Assembly (NCBI GenBank): GCA_003152595.1
Contig: PMAM01000073.1
Span: forward strand, 38,814 to 45,705
Length of the DNA: 6,892 nt
From: Acidobacterium sp.
GTDB taxonomy: Bacteria; Acidobacteriota; Terriglobia; Terriglobales; Acidobacteriaceae
Reading direction: 5' to 3'
This document shows positions 1 to 6,522 of this stretch, in pieces. Position numbers and translations under genes: made by a program. Below the pieces are notes generated by a model. The model did not search any database. It saw only the letters and a program-made list of their open reading frames with translations, and had not been told where the DNA came from. Position 1 is the first letter of the stretch. The number at the start of each line of letters is the position of its first letter.

Positions 1-939
1 GAGATCCCGATCCTCGCCTCACCCACCATCGAAGACGCCGCAGCCGCACTCAACGGCGGACCCGCGGACCAGAACGGCAACGCCAGCTTCTCCTTCGGCG
101 GCGCCTTCCTCGTGCCCTATCCCAACCGCATCGTCGGGCCGCTCTCTCCCGACGGCAAATCCGTGATCACCAAATGGCACGGCAAAACCATCACCCTGCC
201 CGCCAACTGGCACAGCTCTGCCGACCCCACCAAAGACAAGCACGCCATGCACGGGCTCATCCTCGCCGACCAGAGCCAGGACGTCGCCACGCAGAACATC
301 CCTGACGGCCAGTCCGTCACCGGCGTCATCCACGCCGGCGACTTCGGTGGCCACTGGCTCTCGCAAACCGACCTCAGCTTCGTCATCGCCATCACCGGGC
401 CCGCCGTCGACTGCACCATCGTGGCGAAGAACGTCGGCAAGGATCCCGAGCCCATGGCCATCGGCTGGCATCCTTACTTCGCCGTGCCCAGCGGCGACCG
501 CAAGCAGGCGCTCCTGCACGTCCCCGCCACGAAAGTGGCCGAGATCAACAACTATCAGGATGTCTTCCCCACCGGCGACCTGATGCCGGTCAAGGGCACG
601 AAGTACGACTTCACCGCCCCCAGGGGCAAGGCACTCGACGACATCTTCCTCGACGACAACTGGTCCACGCTGCAGCGCACCGATGGCGCGGTCGACGTCA
701 CGCTTGCCGATCCGGCCAGCAACTACGGCGTCCACATCCTCGGCCTCTCGCCGGAGATCCGCACCGTCCAGGTCTACGCGCCGCCCACCAAACAGTTCAC
801 CGCCATCGAGGAGCAGTTCAACTTCGGCGACCCCTTCGGCAAAGAGTGGGGCAGCACGAACACCGGCATGGTGACCCTCGACCCCGGCAAGTCGGTCGAA
901 TGGCACGTGCGGTTGACGCTGTTCCAGCCGGGGAAGTAG
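1..939 (+). CDS. Aldose 1-epimerase (galactose mutarotase family), 5'-truncated by window edge
   Basis: The frame is open from base 1 to the TAG at 937-939, giving 312 visible codons; the real start lies outside the window. The GTG at 112 is inside the conserved core and is not a start. Visible family motifs (codon numbers counted from base 1) are the GGAF..PYPNRI segment with Arg43, the HGL motif with His84, the GWHPYF motif with His157, and a late IEEQFNFGDPF segment with Glu270. These match the two catalytic histidines and the catalytic glutamate of GalM-type mutarotases. The family usually has 300-350 residues, so only a short N-terminus is missing, and a signal peptide cannot be judged. 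Function from family: interconversion of alpha and beta anomers of aldoses. The next gene on the same strand is an arabinofuranosidase, which suggests the substrate may be a sugar released from plant polysaccharide; that part is inference. Family assignment is firm, exact substrate is unknown. Confidence 0.9.
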   Translation, partial: EIPILASPTIEDAAAALNGGPADQNGNASFSFGGAFLVPYPNRIVGPLSPDGKSVITKWHGKTITLPANWHSSADPTKDKHAMHGLILADQSQDVATQNIPDGQSVTGVIHAGDFGGHWLSQTDLSFVIAITGPAVDCTIVAKNVGKDPEPMAIGWHPYFAVPSGDRKQALLHVPATKVAEINNYQDVFPTGDLMPVKGTKYDFTAPRGKALDDIFLDDNWSTLQRTDGAVDVTLADPASNYGVHILGLSPEIRTVQVYAPPTKQFTAIEEQFNFGDPFGKEWGSTNTGMVTLDPGKSVEWHVRLTLFQPGK

Positions 940-950
940 CAGAGAAACGG

Positions 951-1009
951 ACGCGATCAGGCGGATTCGCGATGAGCGATTCGTCAGGCGTCTCCGCTGA
1001 TCGCGTTTT
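951..1009 (+). terminator. Possible intrinsic terminator after the epimerase
   Basis: Bases 951-965 and 993-1006 form a 14-bp stem with a single bulged G at 961. The loop is long (27 nt) and the 3' arm runs directly into a TTTT tract at 1006-1009. It starts 12 nt after the epimerase stop codon. The long loop and short T-run make it weaker than a textbook terminator; it could instead be a regulatory hairpin in the leader of the following arabinofuranosidase gene. Confidence 0.4.
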
Positions 1010-1083
1010 CCCGAACTCCAGACGAGTCAATACCGCCGCGCAGGGATTCGCAAAAACCAAAACGCGCCTTTCGCGACGTGCAT

Positions 1084-1087
1084 GGAG
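1084..1087 (+). promoter_or_regulatory. Ribosome binding site deciding the GH51 start
   Basis: GGAG lies 6 nt before the ATG at 1094. An in-frame ATG at 1082 overlaps this site and has no Shine-Dalgarno sequence of its own. Starting at 1094 also gives a clean signal peptide beginning MKNR. Confidence 0.7.
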
Positions 1088-1093
1088 TGTTGG

Positions 1094-3250
1094 ATGAAGA
1101 ATCGAATAGTCCTCGTTGCAGCGGCGGCATTCTCGTTTGCCGGAATCCTCGCAACCACAGCAGCCCAGCAGAACGCAGCAACCCCGCCGCAGGAATTGAA
1201 AGTCAGCATCGACACGCAACGAACCGCCCAACCCGTCTCGCAATACGAATATGGCATGTTCATCGAGCACATCGGTCAGCTCATCTATCGCAGCCTCTGG
1301 TCCGAGATGCTCGATGACCGCAAGTTCTACTTTCCCATAAAGCCCGAGGAACCTGGCACGGCCACGCCGGCCCAGGGCGGACCCTTCCGCAACATGCAGA
1401 TGCGCAAGTGGCTCCCCATCGGTCCAGCGGAAGCCGTCGTGATGGACAAGGACGACCCCTTCGTCGGCGAGCAGAGCCCGCGCATCGAACTGGACGCCTC
1501 CACGCCGCACGGCATCCGCCAGTCAGGCTTTGCACTGGTAAAAGGGAAGAAGTACACCGGCTATATCTGGCTCCGCGCCACGCCCGGCGCGAAAGTGAAG
1601 GTCGCGCTCGTCTGGGGTCAAGGGGCGAACGATCGCCAGACCGTCGCGCTTCCCGCGCTCACCGCGATGTACAAAGTATTGCCCTTTACCTTGACCGCCG
1701 GAGCCGACACCGACGCCGGCGCGCTCGAGATCACCGCCGCCGGCTCGGGCAACTTCCACCTTGGCGCCGTCTCGCTGATGCCCGCCGATAACCTCGACGG
1801 CTTCCGTCCGGAAGTCATCGCGCAACTGAAGCAGCTCCACTCCGGCTTCTGGCGCCTGCCCGGCGGCAACTACATCTCCGACTTCAACTGGTACGACTCG
1901 GTTGGCCCGCGCGACAAGCGCCCGCCCGACTTCGACTATGCCTGGAACGCCATGCAGACCAACGACGTCGGTATGGACGAGTTCATGACCTTCTGCAAGC
2001 TCATCGGCGTCGAGCCCTACATCACCGTCAACGCCGGTTTCGGCGATGCTCACTCCGCCGCCGAAGAAGTCGAGTACATCAACGGCTCCGCCAGCACACC
2101 GATGGGCGCGATGCGCGCACGCAACGGCCATCCGGAGCCGTATCACGTGAAGTTCTGGGACATTGGCAACGAGCCCTACGGCCCATGGCAGCTCGGCCGC
2201 ACCGACCTGAAGTACTACCTTCTCAAGCACAACGAATTTGCCAAAGCCATGCGCGCGGCCGACCCGTCCATGACGCTGCTGGCCTCGGGCTCCATGCCGG
2301 AAGAGGCGATCCTCGAGGGCGTCGCCGCCGACTGGCATATCCCCATCGATCAGGCCGGCATCTGCTCCGCCGCCGACTGGACCTGCGGCTTTCTCCAGCA
2401 CGACTGGGGCAATTTCGACGGAGTCACCGAGCACTGGTACACGCGCGCCGGTACCCGCTGGGATCGCGAGAACGCCGAGAAGGGAATCAAAGTTGGCCGC
2501 CTTGAAGCCGGCTATGTCCCCGATCAGGAGACGGTCCTCGAGTGGGTGCGCCGCCCCTCGGATCGCGTGCACCTCAAAGGCGAAGAGTGGCAGGAATATG
2601 AGCAGCGCTTTGCGGAGATGAAGACGAAGAACATCTTCATGTCGAATGACGAATACGCCTACACCGGCGGCCAGCCCGATCTCAAACTCGCGCTCGCCTA
2701 CGCCATGGTCTTCAACGAAATGCTCCGCGAAACCGGCTTCCTCCGCATGACCGCCTTCACCATGGGCGTCTCCACGCTGGACTTCAGTCAAACAGCCGCG
2801 ACCCTCAACACCAACGGCCTGCTCTTCAAACTCTACGGCGAGCACCTCGGCGCCGGCTCCATCCCCGTTGCACTCACGGGCAACTCTCCGCAGCCGGCCC
2901 CGACGCAACATATGGTGGGCGACCTGCCGCGGACCAGCGCCGGAAGCCCCACGTATCCGCTGGACATGTTCGCCGCGCTCAGTGCGGACCATAAATTCCT
3001 CACCCTCGCCGTCGTCAACGCGTCCGACTCCGAGCAGAAGTTCGACCTCAATGTCAGCGGTGCGCGCCTCACCGGGAACGCAACACGGTGGCAGTTGACC
3101 GGCAAGGATCTCAACGCCGCCAACCACGTCGGCCAGCCGCCGCAGGTTGAAGTGAAGGAAACCCAGATCGGCGAATCGCCTGCGACCCTGTCCGTGGCAC
3201 CGATCAGTGTGGACATCTATCGCTTCCCCGTCGCGCAGGATGCGCAATAA
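1094..3250 (+). CDS. Secreted GH51 alpha-L-arabinofuranosidase
   Basis: This 718-aa exported glycoside hydrolase should cleave terminal alpha-L-arabinofuranosyl units from arabinoxylan, arabinan or arabinogalactan, with retention of configuration. Residues 1-24 form a signal peptide (MKNR, hydrophobic stretch, small residues before QQ). GH51 signatures follow in order: YGMFIEHIG at about 53-60, RLPGGN at 254-259, GPRDKRP soon after, then the acid/base motif WDIGNEPYGPWQ with Glu360 and the nucleophile motif SNDEYAY with Glu520. Residues about 110-232 interrupt the N-terminal strand and the barrel with a beta-rich segment resembling CBM4/9 modules, as in longer plant- and fungal-type GH51 enzymes. 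The last ~130 residues look like the usual C-terminal beta-sandwich. The nucleophile motif has Tyr after Glu where many members have Trp, and the two glutamates are 160 residues apart, wider than in compact intracellular enzymes. An esterase gene follows after 72 bp, probably co-transcribed. Family is firm; polymer specificity is not determined. Confidence 0.93.
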   Translation: MKNRIVLVAAAAFSFAGILATTAAQQNAATPPQELKVSIDTQRTAQPVSQYEYGMFIEHIGQLIYRSLWSEMLDDRKFYFPIKPEEPGTATPAQGGPFRNMQMRKWLPIGPAEAVVMDKDDPFVGEQSPRIELDASTPHGIRQSGFALVKGKKYTGYIWLRATPGAKVKVALVWGQGANDRQTVALPALTAMYKVLPFTLTAGADTDAGALEITAAGSGNFHLGAVSLMPADNLDGFRPEVIAQLKQLHSGFWRLPGGNYISDFNWYDSVGPRDKRPPDFDYAWNAMQTNDVGMDEFMTFCKLIGVEPYITVNAGFGDAHSAAEEVEYINGSASTPMGAMRARNGHPEPYHVKFWDIGNEPYGPWQLGRTDLKYYLLKHNEFAKAMRAADPSMTLLASGSMPEEAILEGVAADWHIPIDQAGICSAADWTCGFLQHDWGNFDGVTEHWYTRAGTRWDRENAEKGIKVGRLEAGYVPDQETVLEWVRRPSDRVHLKGEEWQEYEQRFAEMKTKNIFMSNDEYAYTGGQPDLKLALAYAMVFNEMLRETGFLRMTAFTMGVSTLDFSQTAATLNTNGLLFKLYGEHLGAGSIPVALTGNSPQPAPTQHMVGDLPRTSAGSPTYPLDMFAALSADHKFLTLAVVNASDSEQKFDLNVSGARLTGNATRWQLTGKDLNAANHVGQPPQVEVKETQIGESPATLSVAPISVDIYRFPVAQDAQ

Positions 3251-3309
3251 CAGCCCCGCGACGCGAACTATTCGACTTACCACAACGCCGTGCGAACCAC
3301 CAATCAGCC

Positions 3310-3313
3310 GGAG
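3310..3313 (+). promoter_or_regulatory. Ribosome binding site deciding the esterase start
   Basis: GGAG sits 9 nt before the ATG at 3323 (12 nt before the adjacent ATG at 3326). The farther in-frame GTG at 3290 has no comparable site and would add a hydrophilic stretch in front of the signal peptide. Confidence 0.6.
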
Positions 3314-3322
3314 TCAACAACG

Positions 3323-4438
3323 ATGATGCGACGTAAGCTCTCTTTCGCTTTTGCTGCTCTGATTTCTCTCTCCCTTGCAAGCGCCGGGCCGGCCTGCGCG
3401 CAGGTGCAAACTCAAGTCCCCGCCGTCGTTCCCGGCGCCAAACCCGTAACGGTCGAGAACATCAAAGTTCACTCGCCCGCGATCGAAGGCAACCTCGAGG
3501 GGGAATCCGCCGACCGCGACGTCATCGTCTTCCTGCCGCCCAGTTACAACAAGGACAGGCACCGCCGCTACCCGGTTGTGTACGCCCTGCACGGCTACTC
3601 CATCGGCGCCGAGCAGTGGACCCACGAGATCCATGTGCCGCAGACCATCGAGGGCGCGTTCGCCCAGGGTGCTAAGGAAATGATTGTCGTGCTGCCCGAC
3701 TCGAAAACCGGCTACAACGGATCGATGTATTCCAGTTCCGAAACCACCGGCGACTTTGAGAAGTTCATCAGCCATGACCTCGTCGCATACATCGACGCGC
3801 ACTACCGCACCCTCCCCAATCGCATGAGCCGCGGCCTCGTCGGCCACTCCATGGGCGGCTACGGCGCCACCCGCATCGGCATGAAGCATCCCGATGTCTA
3901 CGGCAGCCTCTACATCATGAGCCCTTGTTGCCTCTCGCCCCGCCCGTCCGGCCCGCCGCCCGGCATGGATGCGACGAAGTGGGAGGACAACGAGAAGCAG
4001 TTCGAAACCGCCGTTGCCGCCATGAAGTCTCCGGCTGACTCGGCCGGTATGCAGTTCTTCCAGCGTGCTCAGCTCGCTTCCGCGGCCGCGTGGTCGCCCG
4101 ACCCGAAGAACCCTCCGCTCTACCTCGATCTTCCGATGAAGGACGGTGTTCCCCAGCCCGGCGTTCTCGCCAAATGGACGGCCAATGCGCCCCTCGCCTT
4201 CATCGACCAGTACATCGACAATCTGAAGGAGTACCACGCCATCGCGGAAGACGTGGGCGATCAGGACGGCCTCCGCTTCGACACCCAGAAGCTCCACGAA
4301 ATCCTCGATAACTACGGCGTTAGAAATACCTTCGAGATGTATCACGGCACCCATACCAGCGCCGTGGCCGATCGCTTCCAGAACCATGTGATTCCGTTCT
4401 TCAGCCAGAATCTCTGCGCCACGGAAAACTGCAGGTGA
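3323..4438 (+). CDS. Secreted alpha/beta-hydrolase esterase (esterase D / feruloyl-esterase-like superfamily)
   Basis: This 371-aa protein carries a signal peptide: MMRRK, a hydrophobic core, then an ACA|Q cleavage site at 26/27. Mature-protein motifs of the putative-esterase family (Pfam PF00756 type) are visible. They are an early HGYS oxyanion-loop segment (His90-Gly91), the nucleophile elbow GHSMGGYG with Ser176, a GDQDG segment with Asp315 (or Asp313) as likely acid, and a late YHGTHTSAV segment with His344 as the likely catalytic histidine. Known members hydrolyse carboxylic esters, including feruloyl and acetyl groups on xylan, enterochelin or S-formylglutathione. Placement 72 bp after an arabinofuranosidase, with both proteins exported, suggests de-esterification of arabinose-decorated plant polymer; this is inference from context. 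Two cysteines close to the C-terminus (CATENC) and a CC pair near residue 203 could form disulfides in the periplasm. Substrate is unresolved; a general esterase remains possible. Confidence 0.85.
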   Translation: MMRRKLSFAFAALISLSLASAGPACAQVQTQVPAVVPGAKPVTVENIKVHSPAIEGNLEGESADRDVIVFLPPSYNKDRHRRYPVVYALHGYSIGAEQWTHEIHVPQTIEGAFAQGAKEMIVVLPDSKTGYNGSMYSSSETTGDFEKFISHDLVAYIDAHYRTLPNRMSRGLVGHSMGGYGATRIGMKHPDVYGSLYIMSPCCLSPRPSGPPPGMDATKWEDNEKQFETAVAAMKSPADSAGMQFFQRAQLASAAAWSPDPKNPPLYLDLPMKDGVPQPGVLAKWTANAPLAFIDQYIDNLKEYHAIAEDVGDQDGLRFDTQKLHEILDNYGVRNTFEMYHGTHTSAVADRFQNHVIPFFSQNLCATENCR

Positions 4439-4456
4439 TCGCAAAGCCGCTTTCCA

Positions 4457-4480
4457 TGAGGGTGCCCGGATGGCCCCTCA
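4457..4480 (+). other. Small hairpin between the esterase and DinB-like genes
   Basis: TGAGGG (4457-4462) pairs with CCCTCA (4475-4480), and after one bulged base GCC (4464-4466) pairs with GGC (4472-4474), leaving a 5-nt loop. There is no T-run after it, so it is not a standard intrinsic terminator. It ends 5 nt before the Shine-Dalgarno sequence of the next gene and could affect that gene's translation or stabilise the upstream message. Confidence 0.3.
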
Positions 4481-4485
4481 ACTCT

Positions 4486-4490
4486 GGAGG
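4486..4490 (+). promoter_or_regulatory. Ribosome binding site deciding the DinB-like start
   Basis: A strong GGAGG lies 6 nt before the ATG at 4497. The longer in-frame start at 4470 would place this site inside the coding region and has no site of its own. Confidence 0.8.
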
Positions 4491-4496
4491 AACGCC

Positions 4497-5054
4497 ATGC
4501 CGGTACAACAAGCCGAGCGTGCGGCGGATCCGCGCGAGGTTCTCGTCGAGACCTGGGCTGCGAACGACGCGATGAACCAGCTGGTGCTCGCGCATCTGGA
4601 CCCGCGCGCCTGGCGGGAGGCGCTGCCCGTACCCGGACGCGGCGGGCGCACCATCGCAGCGGCCTTCGCCCATCTGCACAATTGCCGCCTGAACTGGCTC
4701 CGCCGCAACGCGCCGCATCTGCGCTGCCCGGCGCCGCTCGATCCTTACCGCTGCACCATGACGCAGGCTAAGGCCGCGCTGAAGAAGAGCGCGGCGCAGT
4801 GCGGCCGCATGCTGGCGGACGCGCTCAGCGGTTCGCCGAATCGCCAGGCGAAACAGTTCTCGCGCGATGCCTGGACGCGCACCTGGCCGGCCGGCGCAAC
4901 TATGTTCGCCTACATGTTTGCGCACGAAGCGCACCATCGCGGGCAGATCCTGATGCTGGCGCATCAGCTCGGCTATCGCGTGCCGCCGAAGGTCAATGTC
5001 TGGAACTGGGACAAGCTCTGGAAGGAGCAGGGATTCAAAACGCGGCCGAGGTGA
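4497..5054 (+). CDS. DinB/YfiT-superfamily metal-binding protein
   Basis: This 185-aa soluble protein has the hallmarks of the DinB-like four-helix bundle. An N-terminal helix runs VLVETWAANDAMNQLVL, a second helix carries AAAFAHLHNCRLNWL with His59 (and His61), and the C-terminal helix carries HEAHHRGQILMLAHQLGY with His143 and His147. The HxxxHHRGQ pattern plus one histidine in helix 2 is the usual divalent-metal triad of this superfamily. Length is typical (150-190 aa). Biochemical roles known in the superfamily include thiol transferases using bacillithiol or mycothiol and the glutathione- or mycothiol-dependent maleylpyruvate isomerases; most members are uncharacterised, and the damage-inducible name comes from Bacillus DinB. 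No nearby gene points to a specific substrate. It follows the esterase by 58 bp on the same strand, so read-through is possible, but no functional link is evident. Its 3' end faces a convergent gene only 12 bp away. Confidence 0.87.
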   Translation: MPVQQAERAADPREVLVETWAANDAMNQLVLAHLDPRAWREALPVPGRGGRTIAAAFAHLHNCRLNWLRRNAPHLRCPAPLDPYRCTMTQAKAALKKSAAQCGRMLADALSGSPNRQAKQFSRDAWTRTWPAGATMFAYMFAHEAHHRGQILMLAHQLGYRVPPKVNVWNWDKLWKEQGFKTRPR

Positions 5055-5066
5055 TGGCAGGGCGCT

Positions 5067-5300
5067 TCAGAGGGCGGCGAGCTTCGCTTCGATTTCCGCC
5101 AGCGCTGCTTCCAGCGCCTTGCGCCGGATCGGGTTCGACGTGCGCTCGTCGAGGACGCGCTCCCGCTGCAGTTCCAGCGCAGCGCGCGCCCGCTCGCGCG
5201 TTGCCTGATCCGGCGTGAGCTTGCCGACCTTTGCCGGTTCCGAAGACCGCTGCTGCTCCACCTGCTCTTCGACCGATTTGCTTTCCCAACCGCGCGCCAT
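5067..5300 (-). CDS. Small charged helical protein, conserved-hypothetical type (MARGWESK start)
   Basis: On the minus strand a 77-aa protein runs from the ATG at 5300-5298 to TGA at 5069-5067. It starts MARGWESKSVEEQVEQQ and is very rich in Glu, Arg, Gln and Ala. There is a KLTPDQATRERARAALELQR segment in the middle and an ERTSNPIRRKALEAALAEIE stretch near the end. Two amphipathic, coiled-coil-prone helices (about 29-53 and 58-77) are likely, with no signal peptide, membrane segment or cysteine. I do not recognise a named family or function; my impression is that small proteins with this N-terminus recur in Acidobacteriota, which needs a search. The only Met is at position 1. No Shine-Dalgarno sequence is seen upstream; the space is occupied by heptamer repeats, so initiation may be unusual. 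The reading frame stays open upstream to 5603, but that part overlaps the dehydrogenase gene and is not supported. Confidence 0.7.
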   Translation of the reverse strand: MARGWESKSVEEQVEQQRSSEPAKVGKLTPDQATRERARAALELQRERVLDERTSNPIRRKALEAALAEIEAKLAAL

Positions 5301-5301
5301 A

Positions 5302-5337
5302 AGTACAGAGTACAGGGAACCAGGGTACAGAGTACGG
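5302..5337. repeat. Heptamer repeat cluster (RGTACRG) in divergent spacer
   Basis: Four near-identical heptamers lie at 5302-5308, 5309-5315, 5324-5330 and 5331-5337, with a degenerate unit and one extra base between the pairs. Seen another way, the 11-mer GTACAGAGTAC occurs exactly at 5303-5313 and again at 5325-5335, 22 bp apart, about two helical turns. Each 11-mer has GTAC at both ends, so the arms are self-complementary. The cluster begins 1 bp from the start codon of the minus-strand small gene and lies 85 bp or more before the divergent dehydrogenase. It could be a tandem operator or a dispersed intergenic repeat. Confidence 0.7.
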
Positions 5338-5410
5338 AGGAGACCCGAGAACGAGACCAGCGCACGCAGCGATCGCTCCCGGCTCCCTGCTTCAAGCATC
5401 ATTGTCATGA

Positions 5411-5416
5411 GAGGTG
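5411..5416 (+). promoter_or_regulatory. Ribosome binding site of the MDR dehydrogenase
   Basis: GAGGTG lies 6 nt before the ATG at 5423. A second GAGG at 5418-5421 is too close to the start to act. This supports the ATG at 5423 and argues against the out-of-frame ATG at 5407. Confidence 0.6.
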
Positions 5417-5422
5417 TGAGGA

Positions 5423-6436
5423 ATGAAAGCCTGGCGAATTGCATCCTTTGGCATCGATAACCTCGAGCAGGCGACGCTGCCCGATCCTGAGCCGCGGCCC
5501 GGCGAAGTCGTCGTGCGCGTGCACGCGGTCTCCTGGAACTACCGCGATCTGCGCATGGTGCAGGGGCTCTACAACCCCAAGATGCAGCTGCCGCGCATCC
5601 CATGCTCCGACGGCGCAGGCGAAGTGGTGGCTGTGGGCGAAGGCGTCACGCGCGTGAAAGTGGGCGATCGCGTGTGCGGCATCTTCATGCAGAACTGGAT
5701 CGAGGGTGAGCCCGACGCAGCGAAGCAGCGCGGCGCGCTCGGGGGCGACATCGACGGCATGCTCGCCGAACGGGTGGTTCTGCGCGAGCAGGGAGTGGTG
5801 CAGTTTCCCGAATTTTTGACATATGAAGAAGCCCCGACGCTGCCCTGCGCGGCAGTCACCGCCTGGAATGCCCTGGTGCGTGCCGGCAGGATCAAAGCGG
5901 GCGACACGGTAGTCATCCTGGGCACCGGCGGGGTGTCGATCTTTGCACTGCAGTTCGCGAAAATGATGGGCGCGCGGGTGCTGGGCACATCGAGCAGCGA
6001 CGCCAAACTGGAGCGCGCGAAGGCGCTCGGTCTCGATGCCGGCGTGAACTACCGCGAACATCCTGAATGGGATCGGTGGGTGATGGAGCAGACCGGCGGA
6101 CGCGGGGCGGATCTCGTCGTCGAAGTCGGTGGCGCGGGCACGTTCAACCGGTCGGTGCGCGCCACTCGCATCGGTGGCGCCGTCGCTCAGATTGGCGTGC
6201 TGAGCGAAAGCTCCGAGGGAGTCCAAATCCCGTTACTGTTACACAAACAGATTCGTCTCCGCGGGATTTATGTGGGATCGCGCGCAGATTTTGAGATGAT
6301 GAACCGAGCCATCCAGCAGCACAAATTGAAACCCGTGGTAGATGAGGTACTTAGCTTCAATGCGGCTGGAGAAGCTCTGCGCCGCATGCAGTCCGCAACT
6401 CACTTCGGGAAACTAGTTACTTCCGTGACGCACTAG
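5423..6436 (+). CDS. Zinc-less medium-chain dehydrogenase/reductase (alcohol dehydrogenase / quinone reductase-like)
   Basis: This 337-aa cytosolic oxidoreductase has the complete two-domain MDR layout. The N-terminal GroES-like catalytic domain (about 1-125) opens with MKAWRIASFG and contains VSWNYRDLRMVQG, PCSDGAGEVVAVGEGV and KVGDRV. The central Rossmann domain carries LPCAAVTAWNAL and the dinucleotide motif GTGGVSIFALQFA (Gly167 onward), then GTSSSDAKLERAKALG and VVEVGGAGT. The GHExxG motif of zinc alcohol dehydrogenases is replaced by SDGAGEV, and the four-cysteine structural-zinc loop is absent, so it should be zinc-independent. In family terms it fits the zinc-independent MDR group annotated as NAD(P)-dependent alcohol dehydrogenase, near quinone oxidoreductases. 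The SSSD after the second Rossmann strand, with no acidic residue at the strand tip, is more suggestive of NADPH than NADH. Substrate is unknown. It is divergent from the small minus-strand gene across a 122-bp spacer. Its last ~200 bp are noticeably less GC-rich than the rest. Confidence 0.92.
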   Translation: MKAWRIASFGIDNLEQATLPDPEPRPGEVVVRVHAVSWNYRDLRMVQGLYNPKMQLPRIPCSDGAGEVVAVGEGVTRVKVGDRVCGIFMQNWIEGEPDAAKQRGALGGDIDGMLAERVVLREQGVVQFPEFLTYEEAPTLPCAAVTAWNALVRAGRIKAGDTVVILGTGGVSIFALQFAKMMGARVLGTSSSDAKLERAKALGLDAGVNYREHPEWDRWVMEQTGGRGADLVVEVGGAGTFNRSVRATRIGGAVAQIGVLSESSEGVQIPLLLHKQIRLRGIYVGSRADFEMMNRAIQQHKLKPVVDEVLSFNAAGEALRRMQSATHFGKLVTSVTH

Positions 6437-6504
6437 AAATGTTTGTTCAACAGGCGACATTTTGCCTCAAACTGCATCTGAGAGAAGTGCCCGAAAACAC
6501 AGAA

Positions 6505-6513
6505 GAGAGGAGG
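6505..6513 (+). promoter_or_regulatory. Ribosome binding site deciding the start of the small zinc-site protein
   Basis: The purine tract GAGAGGAGG ends 9 nt before the ATG at 6523. The longer in-frame start at 6439, only 2 nt after the preceding stop codon, has no Shine-Dalgarno match. Confidence 0.75.
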
Positions 6514-6522
6514 GCTCCCCAA

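Noticed and set aside
19..906. Minus-strand open frame of 295 codons opposite the epimerase
   Set aside because: The translation is a low-complexity Gly/Val/Asp-rich shadow; the epimerase motifs on the plus strand explain the region.
1523..3283. Minus-strand open frame of 586 codons across the arabinofuranosidase gene
   Set aside because: It is the antisense shadow of a clear GH51 gene in GC-rich DNA; its translation is Gly/Val/Arg/Asp-rich with no recognisable motif.
3314..4444. Minus-strand open frame of 376 codons opposite the esterase
   Set aside because: It has shadow composition and no motif, whereas the plus strand has a signal peptide and catalytic triad.
4470..4496. Longer start for the DinB-like protein
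   Set aside because: The GGAGG at 4486-4490 sits at ideal spacing from the ATG at 4497, and the extra residues resemble no part of the family.
5301..5603. Upstream extension of the small minus-strand gene to 178 codons
   Set aside because: It would overlap the start of the dehydrogenase in antisense and translate the heptamer repeats; the protein-like charged helical character begins only at the ATG at 5300.
5405..6226. Minus-strand open frame of 273 codons opposite the dehydrogenase
   Set aside because: It is a His/Ala/Arg-rich shadow of a complete MDR gene, with no motif.
6439..6522. Longer start for the small zinc-site protein
   Set aside because: There is no ribosome binding site at 6439, while a strong purine tract precedes the ATG at 6523.
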